This document shows positions 34,102 to 43,544 of a stretch of 64,000 bases of DNA, in pieces (within the stretch, counting starts at the first letter, position 1; each line of letters opens with the position of its first letter). The notes below the pieces were generated by a model. The model saw only the letters and a list, made by a program, of their open reading frames with translations. It searched no databases and was not told the origin of the DNA. The DNA lies in contig NZ_QYAD01000001.1 in NCBI RefSeq assembly GCF_016758255.1, forward strand, positions 1 through 64,000. Direction: 5' to 3'. This DNA is from Leucobacter chromiireducens subsp. chromiireducens (lineage in GTDB: Bacteria; Actinomycetota; Actinomycetes; Actinomycetales; Microbacteriaceae). The position numbers and the translations under genes were made by a program.

Positions 34102-35517
34102 CTACGCGGCGTGGGTCTCGCGCTCCGCGGCGACCCCGAGCACCGGGATCAGGCCGGTGCGGCTCGTGGGGTGCGCCCGCCACAGGATCGCGTAGCTCAC
34201 GGCCGCCGCAACGGCGGTGAGGATCGGCCCCCAGGTGGCCCCCACACCGGCGAGCGCGGGATCCAGGCCACCCAGTTGCAGCATCCCGAGGCCGATCAGC
34301 GTCGCGATCGTCCAAGACACGAGCCCGTTCGTGTTGAACGCGCGGTAGTGCTGGTCTGCGATTGCCGAGTGCTCCTGGTGCTTTCCGCGGGCGAGCAGCA
34401 CATGCGTGAGCGCGATCGCCACCCACGCGGTGACGAGCACGCCCTGCCACGCAAGCGCAACGAGGATGTACTGCACCACGGGGAGCAGCATGAGCAGGTA
34501 GATGATCGTCGAGGAGATGAGCACCCACACGATGTTGGGCACCGAGATGCGGAACACCTTCTCGCCGAAGGCGCGGAGGTTCGCGGCGCCGAGGTAGTAG
34601 TTCGCCGTGTTGATGCGCGTCTGCGTGGCGATCACCACGAGCAGCCCGAAGCCACCCATCATGCTCACGACGCCGCCCACGATTCCGGTTTCAGACGCCT
34701 CGACGCCCGGGATCGTGACCGCGAGCGTAATCCCGACCACAGCGGAGAAGCCGAATGCCACGAGGTAGAACGGCATGCCAAAGGTGAAGGCCTGGTGGAA
34801 CTTGGTGTCGCGGCGCTTGCCGAGCGCTGCGTAATCCATCGTGTACATCATGAGGATCCACACGCCCATGTACCCGGAGAAGGTCGCAAGCCATCCCGGG
34901 CCGCCCGCGGCGAGCGGCAGGTCGACCGACATGGGGGCCTCGGCCCCACCGCCGAAGCCGTACTGCACCCCGGCCCAGATCACCGCGGCGATGAGGCCGA
35001 AGAAATAGATCGGCAGCAGGATGCCATTGATCTTGTCGAGGAAGCGGCGCACGCCGCCAATGATGAGCGGCGTGGTCGCGGCAACCACAATGAGGCTCCA
35101 CAGCCACATCTCACCGCCGAAGGCCGTCATGAGCGCGTACGCGACGAGCGAGCCCTCGAAGACGGCGTAGTAGATCGCGATCAACGCGAAGATGACCATC
35201 GCGATCGCGGATCCCGCGTTGCCGAGAATGGTGCGCGAGAACGCGGCGACCGTGGTGCGGTTGTTCAGCGCATAGCGCGAGAGCACCGCGTTGATGAGTC
35301 CGTAGACGACTATGGAGAGCGCGACGCCGATGAGCGCGTCGACAACGCCGTACGCCATTGCCATCGCGGCGCCGATGTAGACGAAGAAGAAGGCGCTCGC
35401 GACGCCGTACCAGGCCATGGCGAGCGAGCCGCGCGACATCTGGTCAGCGTCGTCACCTTCGCGGGCGAGCGCATCGGTCGCCTCCACGTCGGTGTTGGAT
35501 CCGGTGAGATTGAGCAT
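34102..35517 (-). CDS. NCS1-type purine/cytosine/hydantoin permease
   Basis: A 471-residue transporter with about twelve hydrophobic segments, related to cytosine permease CodB and hydantoin permease Mhp1, which import nucleobases or hydantoins with a cation. The N-terminal region after a 25-residue acidic tail (MAWYGVASAFFFVYIGAAMA) and NNRTTVAAFSRTILGNAGSA fit the family. It follows hyuA and hyuB on the same strand, so it probably brings in the substrate of that enzyme. The 332-base gap upstream suggests separate expression. GGAGGACACCC precedes the ATG. Confidence 0.88.
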   Translation of the reverse strand: MLNLTGSNTDVEATDALAREGDDADQMSRGSLAMAWYGVASAFFFVYIGAAMAMAYGVVDALIGVALSIVVYGLINAVLSRYALNNRTTVAAFSRTILGNAGSAIAMVIFALIAIYYAVFEGSLVAYALMTAFGGEMWLWSLIVVAATTPLIIGGVRRFLDKINGILLPIYFFGLIAAVIWAGVQYGFGGGAEAPMSVDLPLAAGGPGWLATFSGYMGVWILMMYTMDYAALGKRRDTKFHQAFTFGMPFYLVAFGFSAVVGITLAVTIPGVEASETGIVGGVVSMMGGFGLLVVIATQTRINTANYYLGAANLRAFGEKVFRISVPNIVWVLISSTIIYLLMLLPVVQYILVALAWQGVLVTAWVAIALTHVLLARGKHQEHSAIADQHYRAFNTNGLVSWTIATLIGLGMLQLGGLDPALAGVGATWGPILTAVAAAVSYAILWRAHPTSRTGLIPVLGVAAERETHAA

Positions 35518-35849
35518 GAGGGTGTCCTCCAGGTGGGGTGCCGGCCGCGGGCGCAGGGCAGCTGCCTTGGCGCGTCAGCCACGCAGCGGCGCTGCTGCGC
35601 GCGGGCACGGCTCAGGAACGCCGGGTGTGTACCGCGGCGAGAGCGGCTCCGCGCGGCCCGCGCGACGCTGCGCGGGAGAAGCGGGAGCCGGAGAGTAGAG
35701 CATCGCAGGCGGCGAGCCTGCGAGGAGTCAATCCGGTGGAGCGGGTACTGCGTCTTACGGTGGTGCGGTGCACATGGGTGGTGCGGGAGGCGCGGATCGG
35801 GTCGACCCGCTGCGGGCCCGAGGCGGGGTGCGCCTCAGGCCCGCGGAGC
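35518..35849 (-). other. Long spacer between hyuB and the permease gene
   Basis: No gene is seen in these 332 bases. A perfect 8-bp hairpin (TCGCAGGC at 35703-35710 and GCCTGCGA at 35716-35723) lies midway and could end or attenuate transcription from hyuAB. The rest is GC-rich DNA that presumably includes the permease promoter, which I cannot pinpoint. Confidence 0.5.
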
Positions 35850-37853
35850 TTAGCGTGCCCAGCCTGCGGCGGAGCGGCGCTGCATCTGTGCGCGGTGCTG
35901 ACGGGTGGTCTCCTCGAAGAGCTCGCCCGTGCCCCAATCGAGAATCACGCCGTGGCGGCGGATCACATCGAGCAGGTCGAGCTCGCCGGAGCGGTAGCGC
36001 TCGGCCACGCTCTTCGGGTCTTCCTCGAGCCAGCCGGCGCGGTTCGCGCGGATTTCGGCGCGCAACACCGCGGTGGCCTCGCGGTCAATGCGGTACTGAT
36101 CGAGCTCGGGATCGATGGCCTCGATCACCACGCCGTAGTCCGCCGCAGCGCGCCCGACTGACACGTACTCGTCGATCACGTCCTCGAGCACCTCCTCCGG
36201 CGTGCGCTCAAGCGGATCGCCGAAGCCACCGCCGCCCGCTGACGGTCGGTAGAACGTGTCGCCCGGCTGCACGGGAACAGATGAGAAGATCGAGCCGAGG
36301 AAGCGCTCGCCATCCGTGTCGCGGTTGAGCCACACCCCGTGCGGAATCGAGGGCAGGCCGCCTTCAATGCCCCAGGTGATCGAGCGGGCGCGGTCACAGC
36401 AGTAGCTCATCACCGAGGCATCCGCGTCAGTGAGTGTGCCACCCTTTTCGACCCCGCACCCGCCGCGGAAGCGACCGGGGCCGCCGGAGTCGGTGCCGAT
36501 CTGGTGCATCGTGGTGAGTACGGGCGTCAGGCGCTCCTGCCCCTCGCACGCCTGCACCGCGAGGCCGACGCCGAACACGGGGGCGGTGGCGCTCGAGCCG
36601 TCCTTCGAGGAGCGACCGCCCCAGCCGCCAGCCATCCAGTCGTACCACATGAAGTACGGGTTCTCTTCGCTGCGCGCATCGCGCCCACCGACGAGGAGGT
36701 ACTCGAGGTTGAACGCGCACGCCATGGCGCGCTCAGGCATGATCTGCGACCAGATCTCGAAGATGCCATTCATGAGCTTTTCGTACGGCCCCGAGCAGAA
36801 GCCGGTCACGGCGTAGGGCCAGCCGGCGTTCACCACGGTGCCCTCGGGGCCGATGTCCGCAGTCACCGCCGCGTAGAACCCGGAATTCAGCGGCACGTCC
36901 GGGAAGAACGTCTTCGTGCCCGCGTAGATGGCGGAGAAGGTCGTGCCGTAGCCCGAGTTCAGGAACGTGTCCACGACGTCCGCGCTGCCCTCGAGGTTGT
37001 AGTGAATGCCCTCACCGTCGAGCGTCATCACAATCTTGATGGGCACGAGTGCTTCGGGCTTGCCCGGATCCAAATCGAGATAGTCAACCGTCTCCCAGCG
37101 GCCCTGCGGCAGCTCCGCGAGGCGCCGGCGCACGGTGCGCTCGACGTAGTCCTGTGTCTCCTGCATCGCGAGCTCAACGGTCTCAGTGCCGTAGCGCTCC
37201 ACCAGGCGAAGCACCTCGCGCTCGCAGACCGCGGTGGCCTCCGACTGCGCGTGCAGATCGCCGAGCGCCTGTTCGGGAGCTCGGGTGTTGGCGACGAGCA
37301 GCTGCGCAACGTCGTGCAGGAAGGTGCCCTTCGACCAGACTCGGATCGGGGTGATGCGCAGGCCCTCGCCGAAGTGCTCGGAGGCCGAGACATCGAAAGA
37401 GCCGGGTACCTTGCCGCCAATGTCAGCCCAGTGGCCCTTGTTCTGCGCGAAGGCGATGATGCGGCCCTCGGAAAAGATAGGGCGCACGAACGACACATCG
37501 TTGAAGTGCGTTCCGCCACGGTACGGGTCGTTGATCGCGAACACGTCGCCGGGGTTGATGTCCTCGCCGAACTGCTCGATTACGGCCTTCGCCTGGAAGT
37601 GCAGGGTGCCGACGTGCACGGCGATGTCACCAGACCCCTGCATCACGGTGTTGCCGTTCGCGTCGCAGAGCGCTGAGGAGAAGTCGCGCGAGTAGATCAC
37701 AAAGGAGTAGCAGGTGCGCAGAATCTGCTCGCTCATGAGGTCGACGCTCGTCGCGAAGGCGTTCTTCAGCACTTCGAAGGTGACGGGGTCGAGGGCGGTG
37801 TCGCGGTGGGCCACGGGGGCCGGGGCGGCGAGGGTACCGGTAGGGGTGTTCAT
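35850..37853 (-). CDS. hyuB: Hydantoinase B/5-oxoprolinase family protein HyuB
   Basis: A 667-residue subunit of the ATP-dependent hydantoinase/5-oxoprolinase family, working with HyuA to open a five-membered cyclic amide. Conserved parts are the start LDPVTFEVLKNAFATSVDLMSE (in pieces), HVGTLHFQAKAVIEQF, NDPYRGGTHFNDVSFV, and the C-terminal GGGGFGDPLERTPEEV. The ATG overlaps the hyuA stop (ATGA). The upstream extension in the open frame lies within hyuA and is rejected. True substrate could be hydantoin, N-methylhydantoin or 5-oxoproline. Confidence 0.93.
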   Translation of the reverse strand: MNTPTGTLAAPAPVAHRDTALDPVTFEVLKNAFATSVDLMSEQILRTCYSFVIYSRDFSSALCDANGNTVMQGSGDIAVHVGTLHFQAKAVIEQFGEDINPGDVFAINDPYRGGTHFNDVSFVRPIFSEGRIIAFAQNKGHWADIGGKVPGSFDVSASEHFGEGLRITPIRVWSKGTFLHDVAQLLVANTRAPEQALGDLHAQSEATAVCEREVLRLVERYGTETVELAMQETQDYVERTVRRRLAELPQGRWETVDYLDLDPGKPEALVPIKIVMTLDGEGIHYNLEGSADVVDTFLNSGYGTTFSAIYAGTKTFFPDVPLNSGFYAAVTADIGPEGTVVNAGWPYAVTGFCSGPYEKLMNGIFEIWSQIMPERAMACAFNLEYLLVGGRDARSEENPYFMWYDWMAGGWGGRSSKDGSSATAPVFGVGLAVQACEGQERLTPVLTTMHQIGTDSGGPGRFRGGCGVEKGGTLTDADASVMSYCCDRARSITWGIEGGLPSIPHGVWLNRDTDGERFLGSIFSSVPVQPGDTFYRPSAGGGGFGDPLERTPEEVLEDVIDEYVSVGRAAADYGVVIEAIDPELDQYRIDREATAVLRAEIRANRAGWLEEDPKSVAERYRSGELDLLDVIRRHGVILDWGTGELFEETTRQHRAQMQRRSAAGWAR

Positions 37854-39892
37854 CGGGTGACCTCCTCGAGGTGGATGCGGATGTTCAGCCACTCGTCGAT
37901 CTCGGCGCGCGTGTGCGGTGGGACGACCGTGGTGGAATCCAGCTGGTTGATGATGGCGGGGCCGGCGAAGGCCGTGCCCGCGGGGAGGGCGTCGCGGTCG
38001 TACACCGGGGTGTCGAGCCAGCCGTCGCCGCCGAAGTACACGGGGCGGCGATCAGCCGGGGTGCCGGGCGCCTGCGGAATGGGTTCAGCGGGGCGGAAGG
38101 AAGGCTTGGGGATCTTGCCCACCGCGCCAAGGTGCAGCTGGTACACCTCGACCGGGGCGTCGTCCTGGCGGAACGCGAACTCGCGCTCGTACTGCTCGTG
38201 GAACGTGCGCACGGCCTGCGCCAGTGCGCCCGGGCCCGAACCCATCGGCACCTGGAGCGAGCGCCACTGGCCCTGGTAGCGCATCGAGATCTTGCGCTGC
38301 AGGATCGCGTTCTCCTCGGAGACGCCCTCGTGGCGCAGCCGCGCGGAGGCTTCGGTTTCGAGCTCAACGAATGCCTGCTCGATCCCCTCCTCGTCGGCGC
38401 CCGAGGCGAGCCCCGTGTACATCTGCGCGAAATCGTGCTGAATGTCGACGAGCAGGCAGCCCATCGCCGAGGTCACCCCGGGGCTCGGTGGCACCACCAC
38501 CGTAGGGATGCCGAGCTCGCGCGCCACGTCGGCGCCGTGCAGCGCGCCCGCGCCGCCAAAGGCGAGGAGCGCAAAGTCGCGGGGATCGTAGCCGCGTCGA
38601 ATCGAAACGAGTCGCACCGCGTCGGCCATGTTCGCGTTGGCGACCGAGACGATCGCCTGTGCGGCCTCCTCGAGCCCCATGCCGAGCGGCTCCGCGATGA
38701 CGCGGCCGATCGCTTCCTCAGAGAGCGTGCGGTCGAGTTCTTTGACGCCGCCGGCGAGCGAGGATCCGAGCCGCCCCAGCACCACGTTGGCGTCGGTGTT
38801 GGTGGGCTGATCGCCGCCCGTGTTGTAGCACGCGGGCCCGGGGTCTGCGCCGGCCGACTGGGGGCCGTTCCGCAGCGACCCCGCGATGTCGATGTGCGCG
38901 AGCGAGCCGCCGCCCGCGCCGATCGTCAGCACCTCAATCGAGGGGAAAATGATGGGGTGGCCGTACTCGACCTGCCACTCCTGCGAGACGCGTAGTTCAC
39001 CGTCGGCAACAAGCGCGATGTCGGTCGATGTGCCGCCCATGTCAAGGCTCACCGCGTTGTCGTAGCCGCACTGCTGCGCAATGTGCTTCGCCGAGATCGC
39101 GCCTGCGGCGATGCCGGAGGCCGCGAGCCGCACGGGGAACTTCTCGACCAGGCGCGGGGTCATCGATCCGCCGCCCGAGTGAAGCAGGAGGAGATCGCCA
39201 CGGTAGCCGCCGTCGCGAAGGCGGGTGGCCAGCCGGTTCACGTACCCCGAGACAAGCGGGGCGAGCACCGCGTTTGCCACTGCGGTGTTGAAGCGCGGGT
39301 ACTCGAAGATCTCGGGCAGCACCTCCGCGGAGGTCGACACCGTCGCATCGGGGATGATCTCTTCGAGGATCTCGCGCATGCGGGTCTCGTGTGCCGGGTT
39401 CGCGTACGAGTTGAGGAAGCACACCGCGATGGTCTTCACGCCGCGGCGGCGCAGCAGCTCGGCGAGCTGACGTGCCTCGGCCTCGTCAAGTTGCGTGACG
39501 GTGTTGCCGTTGTAGTCGATGCGCTCGGTCACTTCGAAGCGGTCGCGGCGCCGGATGTACGGCTCCGAAACGTCGTTGTACGCGTCCCAAAGGTCATCCT
39601 TCGTGCCGTCGCGAATCTCGAGCACGTCGCGGAAGCCGCGGGTGGTAACGAGCGCGGCCGCGGGGAAGTTGCGGGTAATGAGCGCGTTGGTGGCAACCGT
39701 CGTGCCGTGCGAGAAGAGCGACACCTCGTTGAGATCGATCTCGCCGCGCTCGACGCCATTCATCACCGCCACCATCGGGTCGCTCGGTGTCGATGGCACC
39801 TTCGTCACGCGCATCTGCTGGGTGTCATCGTCGAAGATGCAGACGTCGGTGAACGTCCCTCCGACGTCGACCGCGACACGGACACTGCTCAT
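37850..39892 (-). CDS. hyuA: Hydantoinase A/5-oxoprolinase family protein HyuA
   Basis: A 680-residue ATP-binding partner of HyuB with the ASKHA-type phosphate loop VDVGGTFTDV at residues 7-16 and a second one, DMGGTSTDIALV, in the middle. SHGTTVATNALI, GAGGGSLAHID and GGAGALHGADVA are further family hallmarks. AGGAGG precedes the ATG with ideal spacing, so the longer frame running into the promoter region is wrong. First gene of hyuA-hyuB, divergent from a PucR-type regulator. Confidence 0.95.
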   Translation of the reverse strand: MSSVRVAVDVGGTFTDVCIFDDDTQQMRVTKVPSTPSDPMVAVMNGVERGEIDLNEVSLFSHGTTVATNALITRNFPAAALVTTRGFRDVLEIRDGTKDDLWDAYNDVSEPYIRRRDRFEVTERIDYNGNTVTQLDEAEARQLAELLRRRGVKTIAVCFLNSYANPAHETRMREILEEIIPDATVSTSAEVLPEIFEYPRFNTAVANAVLAPLVSGYVNRLATRLRDGGYRGDLLLLHSGGGSMTPRLVEKFPVRLAASGIAAGAISAKHIAQQCGYDNAVSLDMGGTSTDIALVADGELRVSQEWQVEYGHPIIFPSIEVLTIGAGGGSLAHIDIAGSLRNGPQSAGADPGPACYNTGGDQPTNTDANVVLGRLGSSLAGGVKELDRTLSEEAIGRVIAEPLGMGLEEAAQAIVSVANANMADAVRLVSIRRGYDPRDFALLAFGGAGALHGADVARELGIPTVVVPPSPGVTSAMGCLLVDIQHDFAQMYTGLASGADEEGIEQAFVELETEASARLRHEGVSEENAILQRKISMRYQGQWRSLQVPMGSGPGALAQAVRTFHEQYEREFAFRQDDAPVEVYQLHLGAVGKIPKPSFRPAEPIPQAPGTPADRRPVYFGGDGWLDTPVYDRDALPAGTAFAGPAIINQLDSTTVVPPHTRAEIDEWLNIRIHLEEVTR

Positions 39893-40067
39893 GGGGCTCC
39901 TCCTGAAGTTCGTCGTTGAGTTCCGGATGCATCTAACCTTTGTGCTCCGCAGGAGCGCGGTCACTGGAGAATTCGAAGCTTTGTCGAGTCTGGACTGTAG
40001 AATCTCCAAAAATCCTCGAAATGCGGGGTCAAAAACCTCCCGTTCATACAATCCACGAAGGTGTGGC

Positions 40068-41315
40068 ATGGCAAATCCGATGCTGGACCCTGCCGAAACG
40101 CAGGCCGAACTCGCGCGCGTTCAAGTGACCCTCGAGCTCACGAACACGCTGCTCTCAGCGGTTGCGTCGACCGATCCAGTGCACGCTCTCACCGCTCGCA
40201 TTGCGACCCTGTGCCACGGCACCGCCGTCATCTACGACTTTGAGGGCTCCCTGGTGGCGAGCACCGGTGAGGCGCCCACACAACTCATCTGGAACGAGGT
40301 TGCCGCCACCCACCAGCGCGAGCTCGATCTGCAAATCGGGCGCTGGCGCGTGCGCACGCGGCGGGTGTCACTGCGCGACGGCGTGCACGTCATCGCGATC
40401 GCGAGCCGCGGCTCGGAGACCATCACCGAGATCGGCGATCAGCTCCTCGACACCTCGGAGCGGCTCCTCGGAGCCGTGCACGGGATCCAGTACGGCGCTA
40501 CACAGCGCGACCGACGCGACAACGAACAGCTCATCGCAGCACTGCACGACGGCGTGGTGCCCGCGCGCGAACATCGATTCTGGAGTCGGCTGACGCAGTT
40601 TCGTTTCCCCGCCTACGCCCCCGTGCGCGCGCTCGAACTCGCCCCGCTCGATGGAGCCTCCGCCACTGAGGCACAGCTCACTCTCCTCATCGGCCGTGCG
40701 CGCTCCGAGGACGTGCCGCTTCTCGTCATGCTGCGGCGCGCCGACATGGACTCGCCCGCCACCATCGCCGCGATCGTGCCCGACTCCCCCGCGGCGGACG
40801 CGTGGATCGCGGCGGCCTCTGAGCAGTTCTTGCTCGGCGCCTCTGCCCCGTTCTCCACCCTGTCCCGCGTCTCCGAATGCGTGCGCGAGGCCGAGACCGC
40901 GCTCGGTATCGCCCGGCAGTGGGCGGCCGCCGCGCCCGCTCCCGAGCGGCTCGGGGCGGTGCTGATCGACCGCATCGACCTCGCCACGTGGTTGCTCTCA
41001 CACGTCGATCAGCGCCAGCTCGAGGATCGCATCGCCCGCACGCTTGCACCGCTCGCGGCCCCGCAGCTGCACGAGACCCTCGTCGCATTCTTCGCCGCCG
41101 AGCAGAACATCACCCGCACCGCAGAGGCGCTCTTCGTGCACCCGAACACGATCCGGTATCGCCTCGCCCGCATTGAGGAAGCGATGGGTCAGCCCATCTC
41201 CTCGGCATTCGCCGCATCAAACCTCATCCTCGCGCTCTACCCGGAACTCATCGGGCGGTGGTCGGAGCTGCGCTCGGATCCCGAGGGGCAGCGCACCGCC
41301 ACACCGATCCCCTAG
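40068..41315 (+). CDS. PucR family helix-turn-helix regulator
   Basis: A 415-residue regulator whose C-terminal domain is the PucR-type HTH (LVAFFAAEQNITRTAEALFVHPNTIRYRL in pieces, about 345-385). The central part resembles the GGDEF-like domain of CdaR/PucR proteins, and the N-terminal 130 residues may be a GAF-like sensor. PucR proteins often control purine or allantoin degradation. It is divergent from hyuA across 175 bases, so it most likely activates hyuAB and perhaps the NCS1 permease. GAAGG precedes the ATG. Confidence 0.9.
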   Translation: MANPMLDPAETQAELARVQVTLELTNTLLSAVASTDPVHALTARIATLCHGTAVIYDFEGSLVASTGEAPTQLIWNEVAATHQRELDLQIGRWRVRTRRVSLRDGVHVIAIASRGSETITEIGDQLLDTSERLLGAVHGIQYGATQRDRRDNEQLIAALHDGVVPAREHRFWSRLTQFRFPAYAPVRALELAPLDGASATEAQLTLLIGRARSEDVPLLVMLRRADMDSPATIAAIVPDSPAADAWIAAASEQFLLGASAPFSTLSRVSECVREAETALGIARQWAAAAPAPERLGAVLIDRIDLATWLLSHVDQRQLEDRIARTLAPLAAPQLHETLVAFFAAEQNITRTAEALFVHPNTIRYRLARIEEAMGQPISSAFAASNLILALYPELIGRWSELRSDPEGQRTATPIP

Positions 41316-41376
41316 GCTGAGGGAATCGCAACGGCGATGCCCGGCGCAGCCCGGGCCTCACGCATCAAGGAGGATC

Positions 41377-41667
41377 ATGAGCACCGGTTCACACGGCGAA
41401 GTTCAGCTGGAAAACGAGCACTTTCGCGTCACCAAGTGGACGATCGAGCCCGGTGGCGTCATCCCGATGCACCGCCACGAGTACGAGTACGTGGTGATTC
41501 CGCTCGTCACGGACACGATGCACGTCACGAACGCGGATGGCAGCGAGATCGTTGCCGAGCTCACCACCGGCCAGAGCTACACGCGCCCCGCAGGCTCCGA
41601 GCACCAGGTCGAGAACCGCAGCTCCGCAAGCGATGTCGTGTTCGTTGAGGTGGAGAAGCTCGCATGA
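41377..41667 (+). CDS. Cupin domain protein
   Basis: A 96-residue single beta-barrel cupin. The metal-binding motif 1 is seen as PMHRHEYEYVVIPL and motif 2 as RPAGSEHQVENRS. AAGGAGGATC precedes the ATG. It overlaps the following acetyltransferase gene (ATGA) and lies 61 bases beyond the PucR gene, so it may be co-expressed with the hydantoin locus. Such mini-cupins can be enzymes or small-molecule binders; nothing here decides. Confidence 0.88.
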   Translation: MSTGSHGEVQLENEHFRVTKWTIEPGGVIPMHRHEYEYVVIPLVTDTMHVTNADGSEIVAELTTGQSYTRPAGSEHQVENRSSASDVVFVEVEKLA

Positions 41668-42116
41668 GCACGGTGACCGTGCGGCCCATTGCCGACTCCG
41701 ATCGCGCGGCCTGGGAGACGCTCTACCGCGGCTACCGGGACTTCTACGCCAAGCCACACGACCCCGCCGTGTTCGACACGGTGTGGGGCTGGCTCCAGGA
41801 TCCCACGCATGAGACGCGCGGTCTCATCGCTGAGCGCGATGGCGTTGCGGTGGGAATGGGCCACTTCCGTCGCTTCGCGCGCCCGATCGATGGCGGTCAT
41901 GGCCTGTACCTCGATGACCTGTTCACCTCAGCGGAGGCGCGCGGCACGGGTGCCGGCAGTGCGATCCTGCAGCGCCTCGCCGAAATCGCGCGCGATGAGG
42001 GCGCCACCCTCGTGCGCTGGATCACCGCGGAGAGCAACGAAACCGCGCGCAGCCTGTACGACCGCGTCGCAACGCAGACCCCCTGGGTCACGTACGACCT
42101 CGCGCCAGCCGAGTAA
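41664..42116 (+). CDS. GNAT family N-acetyltransferase
   Basis: A 150-residue acetyltransferase with the GNAT fold: VTVRPIADSDRAAWETLY at the N-terminus, LDDLFTSAEARGTGAGSAIL containing the acetyl-CoA phosphate loop (RGTGAG), and TAESNETARSLYDRV near the end. ATG overlaps the stop of the cupin gene, so the two form a translationally coupled pair. The acceptor is unknown. Confidence 0.9.
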   Translation: MSTVTVRPIADSDRAAWETLYRGYRDFYAKPHDPAVFDTVWGWLQDPTHETRGLIAERDGVAVGMGHFRRFARPIDGGHGLYLDDLFTSAEARGTGAGSAILQRLAEIARDEGATLVRWITAESNETARSLYDRVATQTPWVTYDLAPAE

Positions 42117-42158
42117 ACGCCCGCCGCCACAGGGGGACTTCGAGCGCGTGCCCGCGGG

Positions 42159-42563
42159 CTACGACACCGCGCGCACGCGCTCGAGGCCGGGAGTCGCCTC
42201 CGTCTGCCCGTGCACAATCGCCTTGCCGTCGCCGTCGACCGCTACAAAAACAATCTCGTTCAGCGTGAGGATTTCCTCGTCAGTCACGGCATTCGTGACC
42301 CGGCAACTCAGCGTGATCGAGGTGCGACCAAACTTCACCACCGAGTACTCGAGCTCGAGCAGGTCACCACGGTCAGCGCGCGAGATGAAGTCGATGGCGG
42401 AGACGTGGCGGGTCACCACGTCGATGGTGCCGAGCTGCGTGATCGCCATGATCGCCGCTTCCTCGTCCACCCACTGCAGCAGCCGACCCCCAAACAGTGC
42501 GCCGTGCTGGTTGAGATCCTCGGGCTTGACCCACTTGCGCACAATGTGCCGGTAGTCGCTCAT
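42159..42563 (-). CDS. Acyl-CoA thioesterase (hotdog fold, YciA-like)
   Basis: A 134-residue single hotdog-domain thioesterase that would release CoA from acyl-CoA. The family motif with the catalytic Asn/Asp region is seen as NQHGALFGGRLLQWVDEEAAI (split here around residue 25) and VSAIDFISRADRGDLLELE. It is alone on the minus strand. A TAGGCT box (42570-42575) ends six bases before the ATG with no ribosome binding site, one of several leaderless-type starts in this window. Confidence 0.92.
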   Translation of the reverse strand: MSDYRHIVRKWVKPEDLNQHGALFGGRLLQWVDEEAAIMAITQLGTIDVVTRHVSAIDFISRADRGDLLELEYSVVKFGRTSITLSCRVTNAVTDEEILTLNEIVFVAVDGDGKAIVHGQTEATPGLERVRAVS

Positions 42564-42627
42564 GGCGCCAGCCTACTGCGCGGGATCACACCCGCCGATA
42601 TACGCGACTCGAGCTGAACCGCGGAGC

Positions 42628-43290
42628 CTACTCCGTCTCGGCGATGAGGCGCTCGATGATCGGGATCGTGTCCGCGCGGCTATGCTCCACGTGCGCGAGC
42701 GCGAGCGCGGCCGCGCGCTCCACCTGACCATGCACGATCGCATCACACAGATCTTCGTGCTCGCGATGCAAGTCGACGTCATCGCGCTCGTTCGCGATGT
42801 TGAACAGCCGTTTCACACGCCCCTGGATCGGCACCATGAGGCCCTGCAGCAGGCGGTTTCCTGCGAGCTCAACAACCGCGGCATGAAAGTCGGTGGTGGC
42901 CCCCACGATTGCACGGGCATCCGTTCGCCCGGTGGCTTCCTCTGCGTGACGCAGCGCCGCGATGAGCGCCGACCCATCGGCGCCCAACGCACAGCGCTCG
43001 GCAGCGAGCCGCGCGGCGAGTACCTCGAGCGAGGCGCGCACGTCAAACAGCTCACTGACATCGGCGAGCGCCATGGGCGCAACGACAGCGCCCCGCCGGG
43101 GCAACGTTCGGATGTACCCCTCCGCCTCAAGGCGCGGAAACGCCTCACGAATCGGCACGCGCGAGACGTTGATCTCTTCTGCGAGATCACGCTCCCGGAT
43201 CCGACTTCCCGTGGGGAGGCGTCCGTCAATGATGCGGTCGCGCACCCACTCGTACACGGCCTCTCCGCGCGATAGGGGCTCGTCAAGCAT
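42628..43290 (-). CDS. GntR family regulator, FCD type
   Basis: A 220-residue regulator with a GntR winged helix (LAEEINVSRVPIREAFPRLEAEGYI in pieces, about 33-60) and a C-terminal FCD domain with the D-x3-H metal motif (DFHAAVVELAGNRLL region) and later His residues. AGAGGA lies seven bases before the chosen ATG; an ATG 30 bases upstream at 43320 is also possible. It is divergent from an APC permease and two TTTGGCAT boxes lie between them, so it most likely represses that transporter. Confidence 0.9.
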   Translation of the reverse strand: MLDEPLSRGEAVYEWVRDRIIDGRLPTGSRIRERDLAEEINVSRVPIREAFPRLEAEGYIRTLPRRGAVVAPMALADVSELFDVRASLEVLAARLAAERCALGADGSALIAALRHAEEATGRTDARAIVGATTDFHAAVVELAGNRLLQGLMVPIQGRVKRLFNIANERDDVDLHREHEDLCDAIVHGQVERAAALALAHVEHSRADTIPIIERLIAETE

Positions 43291-43407
43291 CACCGCGTCC
43301 TCTGTGTCATTCCTGAGCATCTCCGCCGCTCCCGTCCGCACCACCCTCGCATGCGAGCGGCGTCTCCCATGATGCCCGTCGACTCGAGCACCACCAACTT
43401 CTCCCAT

Positions 43408-43482
43408 TTTGGCATTCCAAACGACGCATTCCAACCCGAAAGATGCTGCGATTTCCCTATCTCTCAGTATTTGGCATACAAT
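43408..43482. promoter_or_regulatory. Two candidate GntR operators
   Basis: TTTGGCATTCCAAA (43408-43421) is a near-perfect palindrome, and TATTTGGCATACAAT (43468-43482) repeats its TTTGGCAT half. A third GCATTCCAA half-site lies at 43426-43434. They are in the 254-base divergent region between the GntR regulator and the APC permease. Confidence 0.6.
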
Positions 43483-43544
43483 CCATCCGTGGTTCGCGTG
43501 CAGCGGGCCCGCTGGGTCGTCCACCAGAGCAAAGGAGTCTGTGC

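Noticed and set aside
33361..35853. Long plus-strand frames rich in Asp, His, Glu and Arg
   Set aside because: Mirror images of the hydrophobic HdeD and NCS1 permease genes; antisense of membrane proteins gives this charged composition.
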